Part shown: one piece after another, positions 1 to 12,765 of the stretch | Numbering within the stretch: position 1 is the first letter of the stretch | How the letters are laid out: each line of letters opens with the position of its first letter | DNA from: Gossypium raimondii | Lineage: Eukaryota > Streptophyta > Magnoliopsida > Malvales > Malvaceae | Assembly (NCBI RefSeq): GCF_025698545.1 | Contig: NC_068567.1 | Location: 58,595,371-58,659,370 of the forward strand | Length of the DNA stretch: 64,000 nucleotides | Direction: 5' to 3' | Notes under the pieces: generated by a model | Databases searched by the model: none | The model's input: only the letters and a program-made list of their open reading frames with translations | Told to the model about the DNA's origin: nothing | Position numbers and translations under genes: made by a program

Positions 1-132
1 AATCAGCATATTTTCGTGATTTTACGAAATAAAGGCGCAGCCCAATGAGATTTCATTAAAAGAATCTGACCCGCTAACCAGGCCCGTCTATTCATTTTAC
101 CTTTTTTTTTATATATATATAGGTTCATTATA

Positions 133-652
133 GGTTAAATTCTGCTATTAGTCTATATACTTTATGAAAGTTGTTGATTTAGTCCTTGTACTTTTCTAAT
201 TGACAATTAGTCCCTATACTTTGCAGATTTTAAAAATTTAGTCCTAATCCAAACATTAGCAGTTAAATACTTTTGGTTAAATTCAATTACTAGTATTATA
301 TCGTGCATATAGTTGTAGATTTAATTCATATTTTTAATTGAATCATTTTAAGTCCCTATAATTTTTAAATTTTGAAACTTTAGTTTTAACATAAACGACT
401 ACCGTTAATCCATTAATTATATTTTTAGTGAGTAATATAAATAAATAACAAGTCGGTATGGCATTACACATATAATATATTTGTCGCGTCATATTTTGAA
501 AATAGAAAATTTTAATGAATTTAATAGTTATTTTTGGCGAGAACTAAAATTTAAAATTTAAAAAGTACAAAAACTAAAAACGATCAAATTAAAATACAAA
601 GATTAAATCTATAACTTTCATAAAGTATAAGGACTAATAACAAATTTTAACC
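133..652. mobile_element. Mutator-like MITE with long terminal inverted repeats
   Basis: The left end starts GGTTAAATTCTGCTATTAGT and the right end is its imperfect inverse (ACTAATAACAAATTTTAACC). Further in, 'tactttatgaaagtt' on the left is matched by 'aactttcataaagta' on the right. The flanks are ttcattata (124-132) and ttaattata (653-661), an 8 of 9 match, which fits the 9-bp target duplication of Mutator-type elements. No coding capacity is seen, so it is a non-autonomous MITE. Ends and duplication are read from the sequence; the superfamily is inferred from duplication length. Confidence 0.7.
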
Positions 653-661
653 TTAATTATA

Positions 662-2521
662 TTACATACATCGATTTTAAGTAATTAAAATGTTTAACTA
701 TGTGTAAAAATATTTAATCATTAAATATATTTTAAAGAAAACATATTTAGTACACTGCAAGGGTAAGGTGATGACAAGTGTGCAATAGGATATAGTAAAA
801 TATTTAAAAATATCTATAATATATATAAAAGCATGAGTTTAGAAAGACATGACTAGAGTATATTTTATTTTCTATCATATTACTAATTTAATTTTAAAAA
901 TAATTATAATTTAATTTAAACTTATTAGTACAAAAATTGTTCTAATTTTAAAATAGAGTTATTAATTAAATAAAATTCTAATCATAAAATATAAGAAAAT
1001 TTGTGATAATTATAATTTATTTTATAATTATTAGTTAAAATTTTGAGGAAAAGATTGGGTTTATTTTATTTATATAAAATAGTGTTATTATCTAAATAAA
1101 ACTCTAAGCATCGTAATTATCATTTAATTAATATTAGGTAATTAAGTAATATTTAGGTGTGCTTGATAAACCACTGAATTAAATCGATTTTATTTCATTA
1201 AAAATTGAAATAAATTATCTTTTTTAAAAAAAAGAGATATTCAAATTACCATAATTATTTTAATAATATTAACATTAGAAATAAATATTCTTTTAAAATC
1301 AATATTTACTTTTATCAAACAACATAATTATATTTTGTCTTCTTTTTTTAACCATTATGCAACCTAACCCTTTTTTAAAATTAATATTATAATTTACTTT
1401 TTTATATAATTTTAAGTTTGTATATTCTTTAAAATTTAAAAGAAAACATCATTATCAATAATAGGTAAAAAATAATTAAAAATACTTTATTTAAAAATTA
1501 ATTAAACAAAATCATACAAAAAAATGGATATAAAAATTTAAATACATGTATAATTGTGAGTCAGAGAATAACACAAGAAAATGAAGGTAGTCGATCAGCC
1601 AATAAAAGATGGTTGTAAGATCGAACTTGTGATTGCAGAGGGTCAACCTTTAGGTGACAAGGACTCTGTGTAAGTCCCCAAAGAAGATGAGAAAAACCCG
1701 GTTGGATTATGCCTTCTAATTCAATCTCAAGGCATTAGATTAGTTCCCAGTGTTCTTATATGTAACATTTAACAACATTTAATAATTATCAAAAGATCAA
1801 TGGACACTTATGTGTTCCAAAATCCTGTAGATTTATCCCCAGTATGAGTACATAAAGCTAGGGTGAACCACAGTCTAAATGTTCAGCTTAGAACAGATAC
1901 ATATAATAACACGAAAAGCTGGCCAACGATACAAGAGAGAGGAAGAAACAAGAAAAGGATGATAATTGATCCTGAGTGCCTAATCACTAGCCTCGAAGTT
2001 GACAAAAGTCGAAAAAGCCGGAACCAAGTGCTCCTCCACTACAAATTAAGATTAAACAAATAAACATGCAAAGTGGCAATGATATCCAAAAGGTTTACAG
2101 AAAGCAGAAGAGTCGGGCATCCGTAGGTGCCAATCGGAATAATATAGATTGCAAGTTTTGAGTGTTCTGTAAGGTCTCAGCAGATGGCTACCTGCCTAAT
2201 CTGGTCAATTAGGACACACAAAGCACTCATGATAAGCATCCAGAATTAAGAAAAAAAAAAATACCAGTCGATGACTTTAATCACATCACATTTCTGTTTC
2301 TTATCTTTACTCGAGGTAATAGACTCTGGTAAAACAATCTGCTAAAAACATGGTCTAGTAGCAAGATAATAAAACCCTGGGTTGAGATTCGATAGTAACA
2401 TTTTCTGAACTTGCTCTATTCGCATGCAACAAGTACGTATTTTTCCGTATTTGAAATCACATCATAGAATGCCTCGGAAAACGAAATGGTGTATACAAGG
2501 GCTCAAAGACATACCTGGAGT
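662..2521. other. AT-rich intergenic DNA, then probable 3' flank of the isomerase gene
   Basis: 662-1560 is very AT-rich with many short homopolymer runs and no gene that I can support. From about 1570 the composition becomes less AT-rich up to the isomerase stop codon at 2522. A strong donor-like CTCCAG|GTATGT lies on the minus strand a few bases after that stop, so part of 1570-2510 may be a 3' UTR intron and a distal 3' UTR exon. The only open frame of note here (1863-2063, plus) has no recognisable domain and is treated as chance. Confidence 0.4.
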
Positions 2522-3298
2522 TTAGTTTGACTGAGATGGAATCATTCCTGTTTTTCTTGCATACGCAAAGATTCCTCCAGCTTCAATGACTGGCCCTGCA
2601 TCCCCAATGGACTTCAATTTATACTCTTTCCCGGTGGAATGGTTGATCAAACGACTCTCCCCCAACTCGATCGTCACCACATCCCCAGTCTTGCATTCCT
2701 CACATATTCTTGCTTCTGATTCTAATGGATAAACTTCCCCGGTTGCAACAGAATTCCTAAAAAATATCCTAGCATAAGATTCAGCCACGACTGCCTTTGC
2801 CCCTGCAGCCCCAAGTGCAACCGGTGCATGCTCGCGAGAGGACCCGCAACCAAAGTTAGCACCACCGATCACGATCGAGTATTTTGTCTTAGTCTCATTC
2901 GGTTCAATAAAACGAGTAGCATATGATGAAGGGAGGCCGATAAGAGCGTAAGAGCCCAATTTCTCATACTCAGCCGGGTTTGAGGGAACCAATGTAAGGT
3001 ATTCAGCAGGGATTATTTGATCAGTGTCGATATTATCCCCAACCACATAACAAAGGCCATGGAAGGTTTTTGTTGAGGTGTCCAGAACAGAAGCAGGTGT
3101 CGAGGTGGCATGTGTTGTGAAACTGATCGCATGTGCTGCATGTGGGGCGAAGGTGGAACAGAGGGGTTTGACAGTCAAAGAGGAAAAGGTGGGGACTTTG
3201 ATGGAGGAAGCGAATACAGAAGGAGAGAAAACTGAGGTTTTTGATGCTGAGAAAGTGAAGGCAGATGAGTACGAAATGCGAGTCAAAGAGGCAGCCAT
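2522..3298 (-). CDS. IPMI SSU: 3-isopropylmalate dehydratase (isomerase) small subunit, chloroplastic
   Basis: Single-exon gene of 258 residues. The product pairs with a LeuC-type large subunit to isomerise 2-isopropylmalate to 3-isopropylmalate in plastid leucine synthesis; in Brassicaceae related small subunits also serve methionine chain elongation for glucosinolates. Residues 1 to about 70 are rich in Ser, Thr and Ala and poor in acids, as expected for a chloroplast transit peptide. The mature part shows the LeuD/aconitase swivel signatures: GDNIDTDQIIPAEYL (87-101), GGANFGCGSSREHAP (145-159) and ESYARIFFRN (173-182). Length matches plant small subunits (about 250). The first ATG is taken because the transit peptide follows directly. 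A donor-like site (GATCATAG|GTATTT, around 4047) suggests a 5' UTR intron, and another donor lies just after the stop. The substrate-specificity class (leucine or methionine-chain) cannot be read here; leucine synthesis is the default outside Brassicales. Confidence 0.95.
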   Translation of the reverse strand: MAASLTRISYSSAFTFSASKTSVFSPSVFASSIKVPTFSSLTVKPLCSTFAPHAAHAISFTTHATSTPASVLDTSTKTFHGLCYVVGDNIDTDQIIPAEYLTLVPSNPAEYEKLGSYALIGLPSSYATRFIEPNETKTKYSIVIGGANFGCGSSREHAPVALGAAGAKAVVAESYARIFFRNSVATGEVYPLESEARICEECKTGDVVTIELGESRLINHSTGKEYKLKSIGDAGPVIEAGGIFAYARKTGMIPSQSN

Positions 3299-4210
3299 TA
3301 CTTGAATGAGTGGTGTTAATACGGTCTAATACACGTTGCGTTTTTTTCCTGAGAGCTATGCTTGATCCCAACTTCAAATTTCACCAAGTAACATAAAGCA
3401 ATACTTTGTCAAGTATTCTGCAAGGCAAAGAGATCGTGTAACAACTTAAAGCATACGTACATACGTACATATGTATAAATACCCAAAAGCATGCTCATGC
3501 AGTCATATCTACATATATATTCAAAAAGTTTCGCATCTAAAAAAACATGAACAAAATATTGTACTGGAATAATAAACCAGAATAGTTTAGAACAGTGAGG
3601 TTCTTCCCAATCATACTCTCTAGTGCGGTCGTGCTCGAAAGAGAACAGTCCTAAATGGCACCCTAAATAAAACAGGAGGCAACGGCATAGCCTAAGGCTA
3701 AGGATTGATCATGCAAGAGATTCAGACAAATCCAGAGACAGAACATAAGAAACAGGAAATGGGATTATGTTAGACCAGAAATCATGAAAATTGTCTAAAA
3801 AACGCAAATTCAAGCAAGCTATATACTATCCGGAGTTCCAAACCCTGAATTCATGTTATATTATCATTACCCAAATTGCTCAAACAACCCAAATCTTCAT
3901 ATAACGTTAACCCTAGTAAAACTACCTAAAACTTGAAAAAAAAACATTTTAACAATGATTTCAACGATATTAAATCACCGGAAAAGAAGGGGAAAAGAAA
4001 AAGGAGATATAGAAAAGTGAAAGAGAAGGGAGAGTAGAGGAAATACCTATGATCAGGCGGTATTGCCGAGGGTAGCTTGACTTCAGATATGGGTTCAGTG
4101 GTGAAGTCTGTAAATGGCGGCTCTCATTTATGTTCCCGTTGTGTTTTTTTCCTTGACGAATGAGTGGATGCTTGCTGTATAGTAAAAACCACCACATAGA
4201 GGTGGGTAAA
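3299..4210 (-). promoter_or_regulatory. Probable 5' UTR, 5' UTR intron and promoter side of the isomerase gene
   Basis: On the minus strand a donor GATCATAG|GTATTT at about 4047/4046 is preceded upstream (4050-4200) by less AT-rich sequence with pyrimidine-rich stretches, as in plant leader exons. The matching acceptor should lie between about 3400 and 3300. No coding ORF is supported; the short frames here overlap the real gene or the leader. This is inference from splice-like motifs only. Confidence 0.35.
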
Positions 4211-4257
4211 ATAGGAAAAACAACTTCTTCTTTTTACGGTTACGGAACTTTTAAAAG

Positions 4258-4972
4258 GTCAAATGCTACTATTAGTCCTTTTATTATGAGTTCTTTGTGG
4301 ATTTATCTGTAATATTCTAATTTTATCAATTTTAGTCCTTTACTTTTCTTTTCTTTTTCTTTTTTTAATTTTGAAGTTTCAATCCTTACTAGTTTTTAAA
4401 TTTGTTAGGTCAAATTTTGCTATTACTCTTTTACTAGGGGTAAGTTGTGGGCTTAGTCAATGCCCTACAATTTGATCTTTTTAGTTTTGAATATTATATG
4501 AAAATAGCAAGCGACATGACATTACATGTGATAATATGTTTATGGTATAAAATTTTGAAAACAACATAATTTAACAGTTATCATTTGACTTAATATTGAA
4601 ATTTTAAAATTCAAAAAAATACAAAAACAAAAAAATAAATTAAAGTACACGAGCTAAATCTGCAATTGATTGCGAAACTAGGGGGCTGGTAGGGGCCCCG
4701 GCCCCCTAAAATGATTTTTTTTCAAAGGCCCCTTTAAAATATTACTTTAGTAAATATAAAATTTCACTTTATCCCCCCTAAAAATATAAAATTTTGATTT
4801 AATCCTTTAAAAATTATAAAAATATAATCTATTAAAATTGTGAAATTACATTTTTTCTATTGTAAAAATTACAATTTAATTTCAACCCACTAAAAAAATA
4901 TCATAATTTCGCCCCTGCCCGCAACTTACATGTAATAAAGTAACTACCAACATGAGAATTTGACCTTTGAAA
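4258..4972. mobile_element. Degraded TIR element (MITE) carrying a nested hAT-like MITE
   Basis: The left end GGTCAAATGCTACTATTAGTC (or a second similar start at 4424) is faced by GAGAATTTGACC ending at 4972. Flanks are cttttaaaa and tttgaaaaa, only 6 of 9 identical, so the duplication is weak. The interior has the 'tagtcc...aaatctgca' phrases shared by other MITEs in this window. A separate CAGGGGCGAAA-type element sits inside it (about 4668-4917). Exact left boundary is uncertain. Confidence 0.4.
4668..4917. mobile_element. hAT-like MITE, older copy of the element at 58640-58832
   Basis: Core phrases 'gcgaaactagggggctgg', 'ggccccctaaaatg', 'aaaattacaatttaat' and 'tttcgcccctg' match the intact copy at 58640-58832 in order. 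The left terminus has decayed, and the flanks tctgcaat/cccgcaac match at only 5 of 8 positions, so this copy is older. No ORF. Confidence 0.55.
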
Positions 4973-6570
4973 AACAAAGTAGTCCAAATTAAAAGAAAAA
5001 TGAAACCTTTAATGATCTTCTAGTTTAACTAATATCATCAATGTTATTAGAACTAGATTGAATCAACCGTTTGAATCGAAAATTGGTGGGTGTACTAATC
5101 CAAATAGGAACATTGAATCCGATTTTGAGCAATCTACTCAGAATTGACATTGAAACAACAAAAAGTATTAATTGAACCAAAAAATCAATCTTTTAGCCCA
5201 ATTTATTAACTCAAACCCATGAAATCCAACTAAAGCCAATAAAATCTAATATAAAATACAACCCAAAAATAAAAATATTGCCCAAATAAATAAAATCCAA
5301 CCTAAAAGTATAAATAAAAGTTAAATATATATTAAAATTGTTATTTATTTGTTTTATATTTTTCTAGAAATTTTTTTTGTAAATTTTCTATTTTTTGAAA
5401 AACATATAATTTTAAATTATCATATACTTCTCTCCCATTCTTTCACCTCTCATTATTTCAATTTAAACGGAATTATTTTTATGTTTTAAGATAGGAAATA
5501 ATCATTTTTTTATTTTCTTTCTTCTCACTTTTTTTCTACTAAGTATATTCAAAAAAAAATCACTTTTTCACTCTCTCTTTCATCCATTAATCCCACCATT
5601 AACTTTTACACAAAACTCTAAATTTTCACTCAGCTTTAAATAATCATACCAAATCTTAAACCCTAAATTTAAGTGTAGCTTTTAAATTTTAAAATGAAAT
5701 TATTGTGATGACAATAAAATATAAATCCTTAAATGCAACACAAATAATGAAATTAAAATAAATCAAACAAGTAATTCAACTATAAAATCGAAACAATATT
5801 TTATTATAATAACTAAATTTGTTGTATAACCGATTTTTATGTTTTATTTTATATTTTAAAACAAAATTTTCATTTATAACAATAACAACCATAAAATATG
5901 GAGTGTATATTTTCATTAAATTAATTTTCTATGTCATATTTTTGTCTTAAAGTTTAGATCATACCGATTATGCGAGGGATCTTATTTGGATTCTATCGTA
6001 AATCGATCAATATGAATACGAATGGGTAGTTTGTTGGTAAATTTGTATTTAGTTAATATAATTATTATCATAAACAAATTTAACTTAATAATTTGAATTA
6101 TTGACAGACTGTGTAGATGTCATATTGGTATGATGCTGTTATTATTGTATCATCGCAAAGGCACACACAAGCATGCTAATGTGTGGAGCGCATGCACAAT
6201 ACTTATAAACTTTTATATCTTTAAGTGACATCAACTTGATCGAGTTTTATGATAATTTAAGTTGTTTCAAGATATTTTAAGAGAGTCAAATAACTTTATT
6301 ACGCCTGATATAATTGATTTACGTAAGACTAAAGAATGCTATTGGCTCGAGGTTTGTCGGGAGTGGATCGAATTAGGACGCACATCTTAAACATATCGTT
6401 AGGGGTGCTAAATGAAAATTTTCTTCAGCCACAGTGACCAAATTAAAAGGATTTTTTTATGACCAAAACGAAAACCTCTTGAAAATTGGACGATCAACTT
6501 ATAAATAAATAAATAAAATGAAAAACGTCACGCCCACGGTCCCGTAGCGACTCCTCCAGCAACAGCAGAA
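4973..6570. other. AT-rich intergenic DNA upstream of AKR2
   Basis: Contains many A/T runs and degenerate repeat debris, for example an 'aaccgtttgaatcgaaaattgg' stretch near 5060 and 'cgatcaatatgaatacg' near 6005 that may be arms of an old element. I see no gene. Promoter sequence of AKR2 should lie at the right end. Confidence 0.4.
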
Positions 6571-6595
6571 GATGAGATGAGATGAGATGAGATGA
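6571..6595 (+). repeat. (GATGA)5 microsatellite upstream of AKR2
   Basis: Five perfect GATGA units about 320 bp before the AKR2 start codon, in the promoter or leader region. Pentanucleotide arrays of this kind are often length-polymorphic. Confidence 0.9.
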
Positions 6596-6915
6596 GGATT
6601 GAGATGGCCCACTAACTCATCCGTAACACAATCTCTAGTTTTCCATTTGTAGCCATTATTATCCCTTTTTCCCCCCTTTCATATTCGTACTGTTACTACT
6701 ACTGCTATTTCACTCGCTCTATTAATTTATCCAACCCAGCATCCAAAGCAACCCTTCTTTGCTCCTTTGCTCTCCTCACTGGGTTTTAAGGATTCCACTC
6801 TCCAATCAAGGTTTTCAATCTAATTTTACTAATTTGTTTTCTTCATTTTTTTTTGTAAATACTAATTTCTAACACTTTTTTTTTTTTGGTTTGGTGCTAA
6901 TTCAGCTATTTCCCT

Positions 6916-9900
6916 ATGGCTTCCAATTTGCAGAAGGAATCCACTTCTTCCGGTGAGCTTAATTATTATTATGATGATGATGATGATTTGGCTTGGAATC
7001 TGTTCTGAGATTCAGTACTAATTTGGGTCTTTAATTGATTGGGCTTTTGAGTTTATACTAAAATAGTCGCTACTCTCATCGTTATCGTCAATACTGCTTT
7101 CTGATTGCATTTTTTTTTTGTTTCTTTTTTAGTACTTAGTTTAGGTCTTGAATTTATTGAGTTATTGAATCAAATATGAAATAGCTACCTGCCTTTCCTC
7201 GTTATTGTCAACGCTGCCTTTTTAATTGTGTTATTCCTGTTGAATACTATGCTTAGGTCTTGTAACTGAATTAAGGATTGCTTAATTTCGTTTTGTTGGG
7301 GTTCAATTTTCTGGATTTCTGTATGACTTCATTTAAGAGTTAGTACTTTATGTTTCTTTTTTGTCTTTGTTAGATGAGAAATCGACTTTGACAACGGAGA
7401 GCAAAAGTTCTAACCCAGAAACATCCACCGCCGAGAACAAAACTTCTTCCACTGGGGCGTCTCAACCAGCACAGGCTGGAGCTTCCCCTACCACTATGCC
7501 TGGGTTTGTGCCACCCAATCCTTTTGATTTCTCAGCCATGAGTGGCCTTCTTAATGTAAGCTTCTCTCTGTTTTTATTTCAATTCTTATTTGCATTAGTG
7601 TGAACTGTTTATTTGAATGAATTAATCCAATAAGCTTTCATTTGATTGCCTTTTGATTATCATAGCTCATCTTACAGTTTATGGCCGTGGAAATACTGCA
7701 GTAGTAGTCCAGTACAGCATCTCTGTAGTGTATTAAGGCTGGCAACTGGAAGAATAGAACTGTGTCCACTGATAAATTTAGGAACTTCCATAAATCTTTT
7801 GAATTAATCTATAATTTCACTTGTACAAGGGATGTTAAACTTTGTTGGATCTTCCTTTATCGGCCTCAACACAATTGCACCATCACGTGTTCAAGTCATT
7901 TTGGGTAATTTTGAGTTTTGGTTGTTTTAGATGTAATTTTGGGGCAGATTAAGATGAGAATAAAATTGACAATTAAATTTTAATGAAAAAGTTGGTAATT
8001 GCTATTTTATAGTATTAAGTTAGTATTAATGTTGGTTCAGATCAAGTTTTGTTGGTTTTATGGGCTGAATGCAATATATCTAGAATGGAGTGTAAGGAAG
8101 AGGTGGCAAACAGGCAGGTTTGAGTCGGGCCATATGGCTTTGAGTAGTTTTCGGGCTTAGGTTTCTTGAGTTTGTTTGGTTTGGATTCAAACAAATTGAT
8201 TATTAATTTTTAATCAAAATGCCATTAATTTAACTTTTTGCATTGAATTTAGATTAATGCAGGTTTGGATTATGTTAGTTCGGGCTTTGGTTTGTTCAAG
8301 GCTCAGATTTCTTTGGATGCAGTTTTTTACTTTTTGGTAAATTTGGGTCTAGGCAGGTTCTGAAGTTTGTTATTCTTGTGATTGATTCGGGTTGATATTA
8401 ATCTCATGCATGTGTGTGCTTGTGTGTGTGTTTGTGTAATATATCATATACATTCCAAATTGGTTCCCTAATAGCTTTTCTTTAAGCCTCAACCTGAACA
8501 CATTTTAATTTTATGGCTTATGCATGTTAATTATCTTGGTTTGTTACTTTGTTAGGATCCAAGCATCAAGGAACTAGCTGAGCAGATAGCTAAAGATCCT
8601 TCATTCACCCAAATGGCAGAACAGCTCACTAAGACATTTCAAGGGGCAGCAACTGAAGATAGTATGCCGCAGTTTGATCCACAGCAGTACTATTCAACTA
8701 TGCAACAGGTTATGCAGAACCCCCAGTTTATGACCATGGCTGAGCGCCTTGGTAATGCACTAATGCAGGTGCGGGCTTGGTTGCAAGTTTAAGGGGATTC
8801 ACAGTTCTTTTAGTGTTTTGCCCTTGTATTAGATTACATGAAATCACATTGAAAGACGAAGCTTTTGTTTTGTCTTTCTTTAGGATCCAGCTATGTCTAG
8901 CATGCTTGACAGTTTCACTAATCCTCAACACAAAGACCAGATTGAGCAAAGGATGGCACTTATCAAAGAAGATCCATCACTGAAGCATATTCTAGATGAA
9001 ATAGAGACCGGTGGTCCTGCAGCAATGATGAAGTGGGTGATTAGTAGCCTCATAATTTTATTAGCTTATGAGCATAACATTTTCATCATTAGAATGAGTG
9101 TAGGATGCGTGTGTTAAACAATTTGTTCACTAAAAGTTTTCTTATTTAGGTACTGGAATGATAAAGATGTTCTGAAGAAGTTGGGTGAAGCAATGGGTCT
9201 TGCAGTTTCAGGGGATGCAGCCACTTCTGCCGACAACTCTGCGGCAGATGAAGGTGATGAAGTAGGAAATGAGGATGAATCAATTGTACACAATTGTGCT
9301 AGTGTTGGTGATGTTGAGGTATGGCAAAAATGAATGGTTTGTATGTTTGTTCTTGCCCTTTGACTGATAATCTAAAAAGTTTGATTCTATTCATGATTTA
9401 GGGTCTGAAAGCTGCACTAGCCTCTGGTGCCGACAAGGATGAAGAAGATTCAGAGGGAAGAACAGCATTGCATTTTGCATGTGGATATGGCGAGGTATAA
9501 TCATTTTATAACTGCATCTCTCTTTTCCTCCCCTGCTCTCTCAACTGTTGCATTACCCAAGAATTGGAAAGTTGGATTAGATTTAATCACTAATTACCTA
9601 AAAGCATGCGTCTCTAACGCTTATTATTGTCTTGTTATATCATAATTCATAAATAATAACCTCAGTCCTCTATGCACTAAGGACCTCGTCTTAATTGCCT
9701 CGTTGAAGGCAAGTTTTGGGATGGACAAATATTGAAAGTTGAAACAGATCTTGGATGGCCTACTTATAGAATGTTGAAAGCAGTTGGGAATAGTAGGGCT
9801 TGGATCCTTAAAGCATATTCTTTTGCCTATAGCATCTCATCTTGGGATCCTTGTGGTGGGAAAAAAAGTTTATATTGTTATTAAACATCAATATCAGGAA

Positions 9901-10395
9901 TTAGTGTATAATGGAATATGCCATAGCTACTAAGGTATATGCTTGCTTCTTGGTTCAGCGTTTACTAATGACCATCTACTGGGCATATCGATGTTGCTTT
10001 TTGTGTAACAATAATCCCTTTATTAAACAATAGGAGTATCATGTTTTCGATATAATTTCAGGTGAAATGTGCCCAAGTCCTTATTGAAGCTGGAGCAAAA
10101 GTGGATGCTTTGGACAAGAATAAGAATACTGCACTTCATTATGCAGCTGGTTATGGAAGAAAAGACTGTGTGGCCCTTTTACTTGAGAACGGTGCTGCTG
10201 TGTAAGTAAACAACTTGTCGGCTAACCATCGATGCTGACTCTTATAGGGTATTTTTGCCTTTCAATGAAAGTAATTTCTTGTTTCATTGCTGCAGCACAC
10301 TCCAAAACATGGATGGCAAGACTGCTATAGATGTAGCCAAGCTCAACAACCAGCATGAGGTGCTTAAGTTACTGGAGAAGGATGCTTTCCTGTGA
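6916..10395 (+). CDS. AKR2: Ankyrin repeat-containing protein 2, outer-envelope protein targeting chaperone
   Basis: Eight coding exons: 6916-6952, 7374-7555, 8556-8768, 8884-9032, 9150-9318, 9402-9494, 10062-10201, 10296-10395. All have GT-AG borders and phases that join to a 360-residue protein ending in KLLEKDAFL. Arabidopsis AKR2A/B (about 342 residues) are cytosolic factors that bind nascent chloroplast outer-envelope proteins, and the peroxisomal ascorbate peroxidase APX3, and deliver them to membranes. Order: acidic/Ser-Thr-rich PEST-like N-terminus (1-50), a [14 protein letters not shown] segment (about 60-73), helical STI1-like blocks with DPS/DPA starts and many Met and Gln (74-190), an acidic linker, then ankyrin repeats (about 238-360) with EGRTALHFA and [10 protein letters not shown]. 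The start ATG fits the family N-terminus. A likely 5' UTR intron (about 6811-6905) ends in TTCAG just before it. No defect seen. Confidence 0.96.
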
Positions 10396-11433
10396 GTTGG
10401 AGTGTCGGCTGCAGCCATGTGTATTGTTTGGGTCCTAGCATGTGATAGGCCATTTCACTGTGCTATTAGACAAAAACAAATTTGCTTTCATTTCGTATGC
10501 GGGTTATGATCACACAGTCACGGCTCGACTAGTTGTCCATGCTGTCTGGTTGCTACATATAGCATTTTTTTTTTCCTCTCTAAATATTAGTTTTACAATT
10601 GATTTTCTAAAATAGTTTATATGTGGGAATGTTTCATGTGGACCACCGATCTCACTTTTCCATTTATCACCATTTACAGCTGTGCGGTCTTTTTAATGAT
10701 TAAAGAAAAGGTTGTTAACGGTAACCTTTATTTCTGCCAAATGTCTAATTGGTTTAAAAACCTAGTGTCAACAATAAATCCAAAATAACTCTGATTAATA
10801 TTCAATTAATCCAACAGATTTGACATTTCAACCGTTTTTTTAATTATTATGTAAATTTTTAAAATTCAATCAAAATACAAAACACAAGTATTTATAATTT
10901 TAATCAATTAATTAAACCGAATTAAAATTTAATAAATTAATCGTTAAAAAAGAGAGAGAGAAAGGTTCAGGTAGTTGATATAATAATTATGTAAAAGGAA
11001 TGTATTGGGCTAAATTTAACACACAATAACAGTAATTTACAATGTATGTATAAGTTTAATTATAATAAGCCACCGACTGACCGACATGTTGTGTGGCTAG
11101 CTAGCCACGTGCTTGGATGTTATAGTATCTCTTAGATTGGGCTGCGCCCACGAATTTGTACAATTAAGAGTGTTTGGGATGAATTATGAAAGCCAGGTAA
11201 TAGAAAAAACATAAAAATAGAAATTGTGGTTCTCTTAGTTGCCCCGCTTTTGCCGTGTCCAACTTTTTTTAAATTTCGAAGAAGGTTACTTTAATAATAA
11301 TTTATAAATTCTTTTAAATAAAATCTCGAGTTACAACTTTATAAATAATTTTTTTTATTATTTGAAGAATTTTGCCTTTCCTTTAAAGATGAATCAATGT
11401 AATTGTAAATAGAGTTTAAATACTATTGAAGTA
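10396..11433. other. AKR2 3' flank and AT-rich intergenic DNA
   Basis: About the first 250 bp after the stop should be the AKR2 3' UTR. The remainder is AT-rich with an (AG)n-like 'agagagagag' at about 10950. No other gene is visible. Confidence 0.4.
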
Positions 11434-12006
11434 GAGTAGAGTTGATCATGGGTTGGATTATTTGTTTAATTTTGAAGGTTTGCTTGAAAAGTAAGAGGTT
11501 TTGGGTAAAAATATATGGACAAAAAATAAAATTTGTTTAGGAAATAGGTTGGGCCTCGGGCGACTTTTTTGGCCTGACCTCAGGCTGAATTTGACAAAAA
11601 TTCTGTTGTTGTTTACTGTCGTTTTGTTTCTATTATGTTGTCACTTTGTTACAATTTAGCTATTATAAGACTATTATTTTGCTACTATTTTAGAGGTATT
11701 TATTTGTTAAGTTATAACTATATTAGTGTTATTTAAATATAAAAAATATATATGTATTTTTAATTTGTTGAGAAATATTTATTTTAATGTTTTTAATCTA
11801 TTTGATGTATTATATTGTTAAAATTTATTGTTATATAAAAATAATTTAAAAAAATAAGATGAATTGGTCGGGCTCGAGTTTAGCATTTTTATTCGGGCCA
11901 AGTTTGAGCAAAATTTTAAGTTTATTTTTTGAGCTAGTTCTAAAAAAGAGTTTGATTTTTTGCACTAATCCAATCCAATCCCGATCTGACTTATGATCGG
12001 CTCTCT
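11434..12006. mobile_element. hAT-like MITE, degraded
   Basis: The left arm 'gagttgatcatgggttgg' faces the right arm 'tgacttatgatcggctctc'. The interior has the 'gggcctcgggcga', 'ttcgggccaagtttgagc' and 'aatccaatcccgatc' phrases common to the GGCC-rich MITE family also seen at 12415-12765, 19021-19556 and 61985-62040. Flanking duplications are not clear. No ORF. Confidence 0.5.
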
Positions 12007-12414
12007 TTAACCCACTTAATTTTGAGAAAATTTTAAAAAGAATTTAATTCCAACATTTATTACTGGTTGCTGTAAAATAAAAAAGGTAAAGAAAGGGACA
12101 AATAGCGGGAGTTTAGGAAGACCAATCCACATCAAAAAGTGGCATTGACTGGCTTTTTCATTTCAATGAAGTGCGTATCAAGTTTAGGATGGGAAATTGT
12201 GCTCTTTGCCTTGCTTAAATATTCTTTATATATGTTTGCACGTGTAAACCACACCCCATGCTTTACCATACGCGCTATAACCTTTTTTTAATTACAATAA
12301 TAGATAAAATTCGGATAACATACACTATTAGTATTACTCAAATTCAAATCACATCTGAAATAATAAACACTCTTAATCATTAAATCATCACATGAAATTC
12401 GAGCACTAACTATT

Positions 12415-12765
12415 TCGGCCTGACTCTTAGGTCCGGGCCCGGCCCAAAATATGGGCCTGAAATTTTGCCCAGGCCCGGCCCGGAAAAAAATAATAAGCCC
12501 GGCCTGATTTTTAATAAACACAAAAAATATTTTAAAAATAAAAAATAAAAAAAATTAAAGTATTTTAAAAATAAAAAATAAAAAATAAAAATATATATTT
12601 ATTATATTCGGGCCGGGCCGGGCCAGCCAAAAAAGTTGAGCCGAGCCCGGCCCATTTTTTAAACGGACCTTATTTTTTTGCCCAAGCCCATATTTCAGGT
12701 CTATATTTTTACTCAAACCCTCCCATATTTCAGGTGGGCCGTCGGGCCATGTATAGATCTACTTA
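12415..12765. mobile_element. GGCCCGG-rich palindromic MITE of the same loose family
   Basis: Clusters of ggcccggcccaa and aagcccggcc on the left are answered by gggccgggccgggcc and gagcccggcccat on the right around an (AAAAT)-rich centre, so the unit can fold on itself. The right end 'gggccatgtatagatctac' is intact; the left end is unclear. The short ORFs through it are by-products of the GC-rich arms. Confidence 0.55.

Noticed and set aside
3033-3377. 114-codon frame on the minus strand overlapping the isomerase gene
   Set aside because: It is the shifted frame of the transit-peptide region and leader, with no domain; the isomerase frame explains the sequence.
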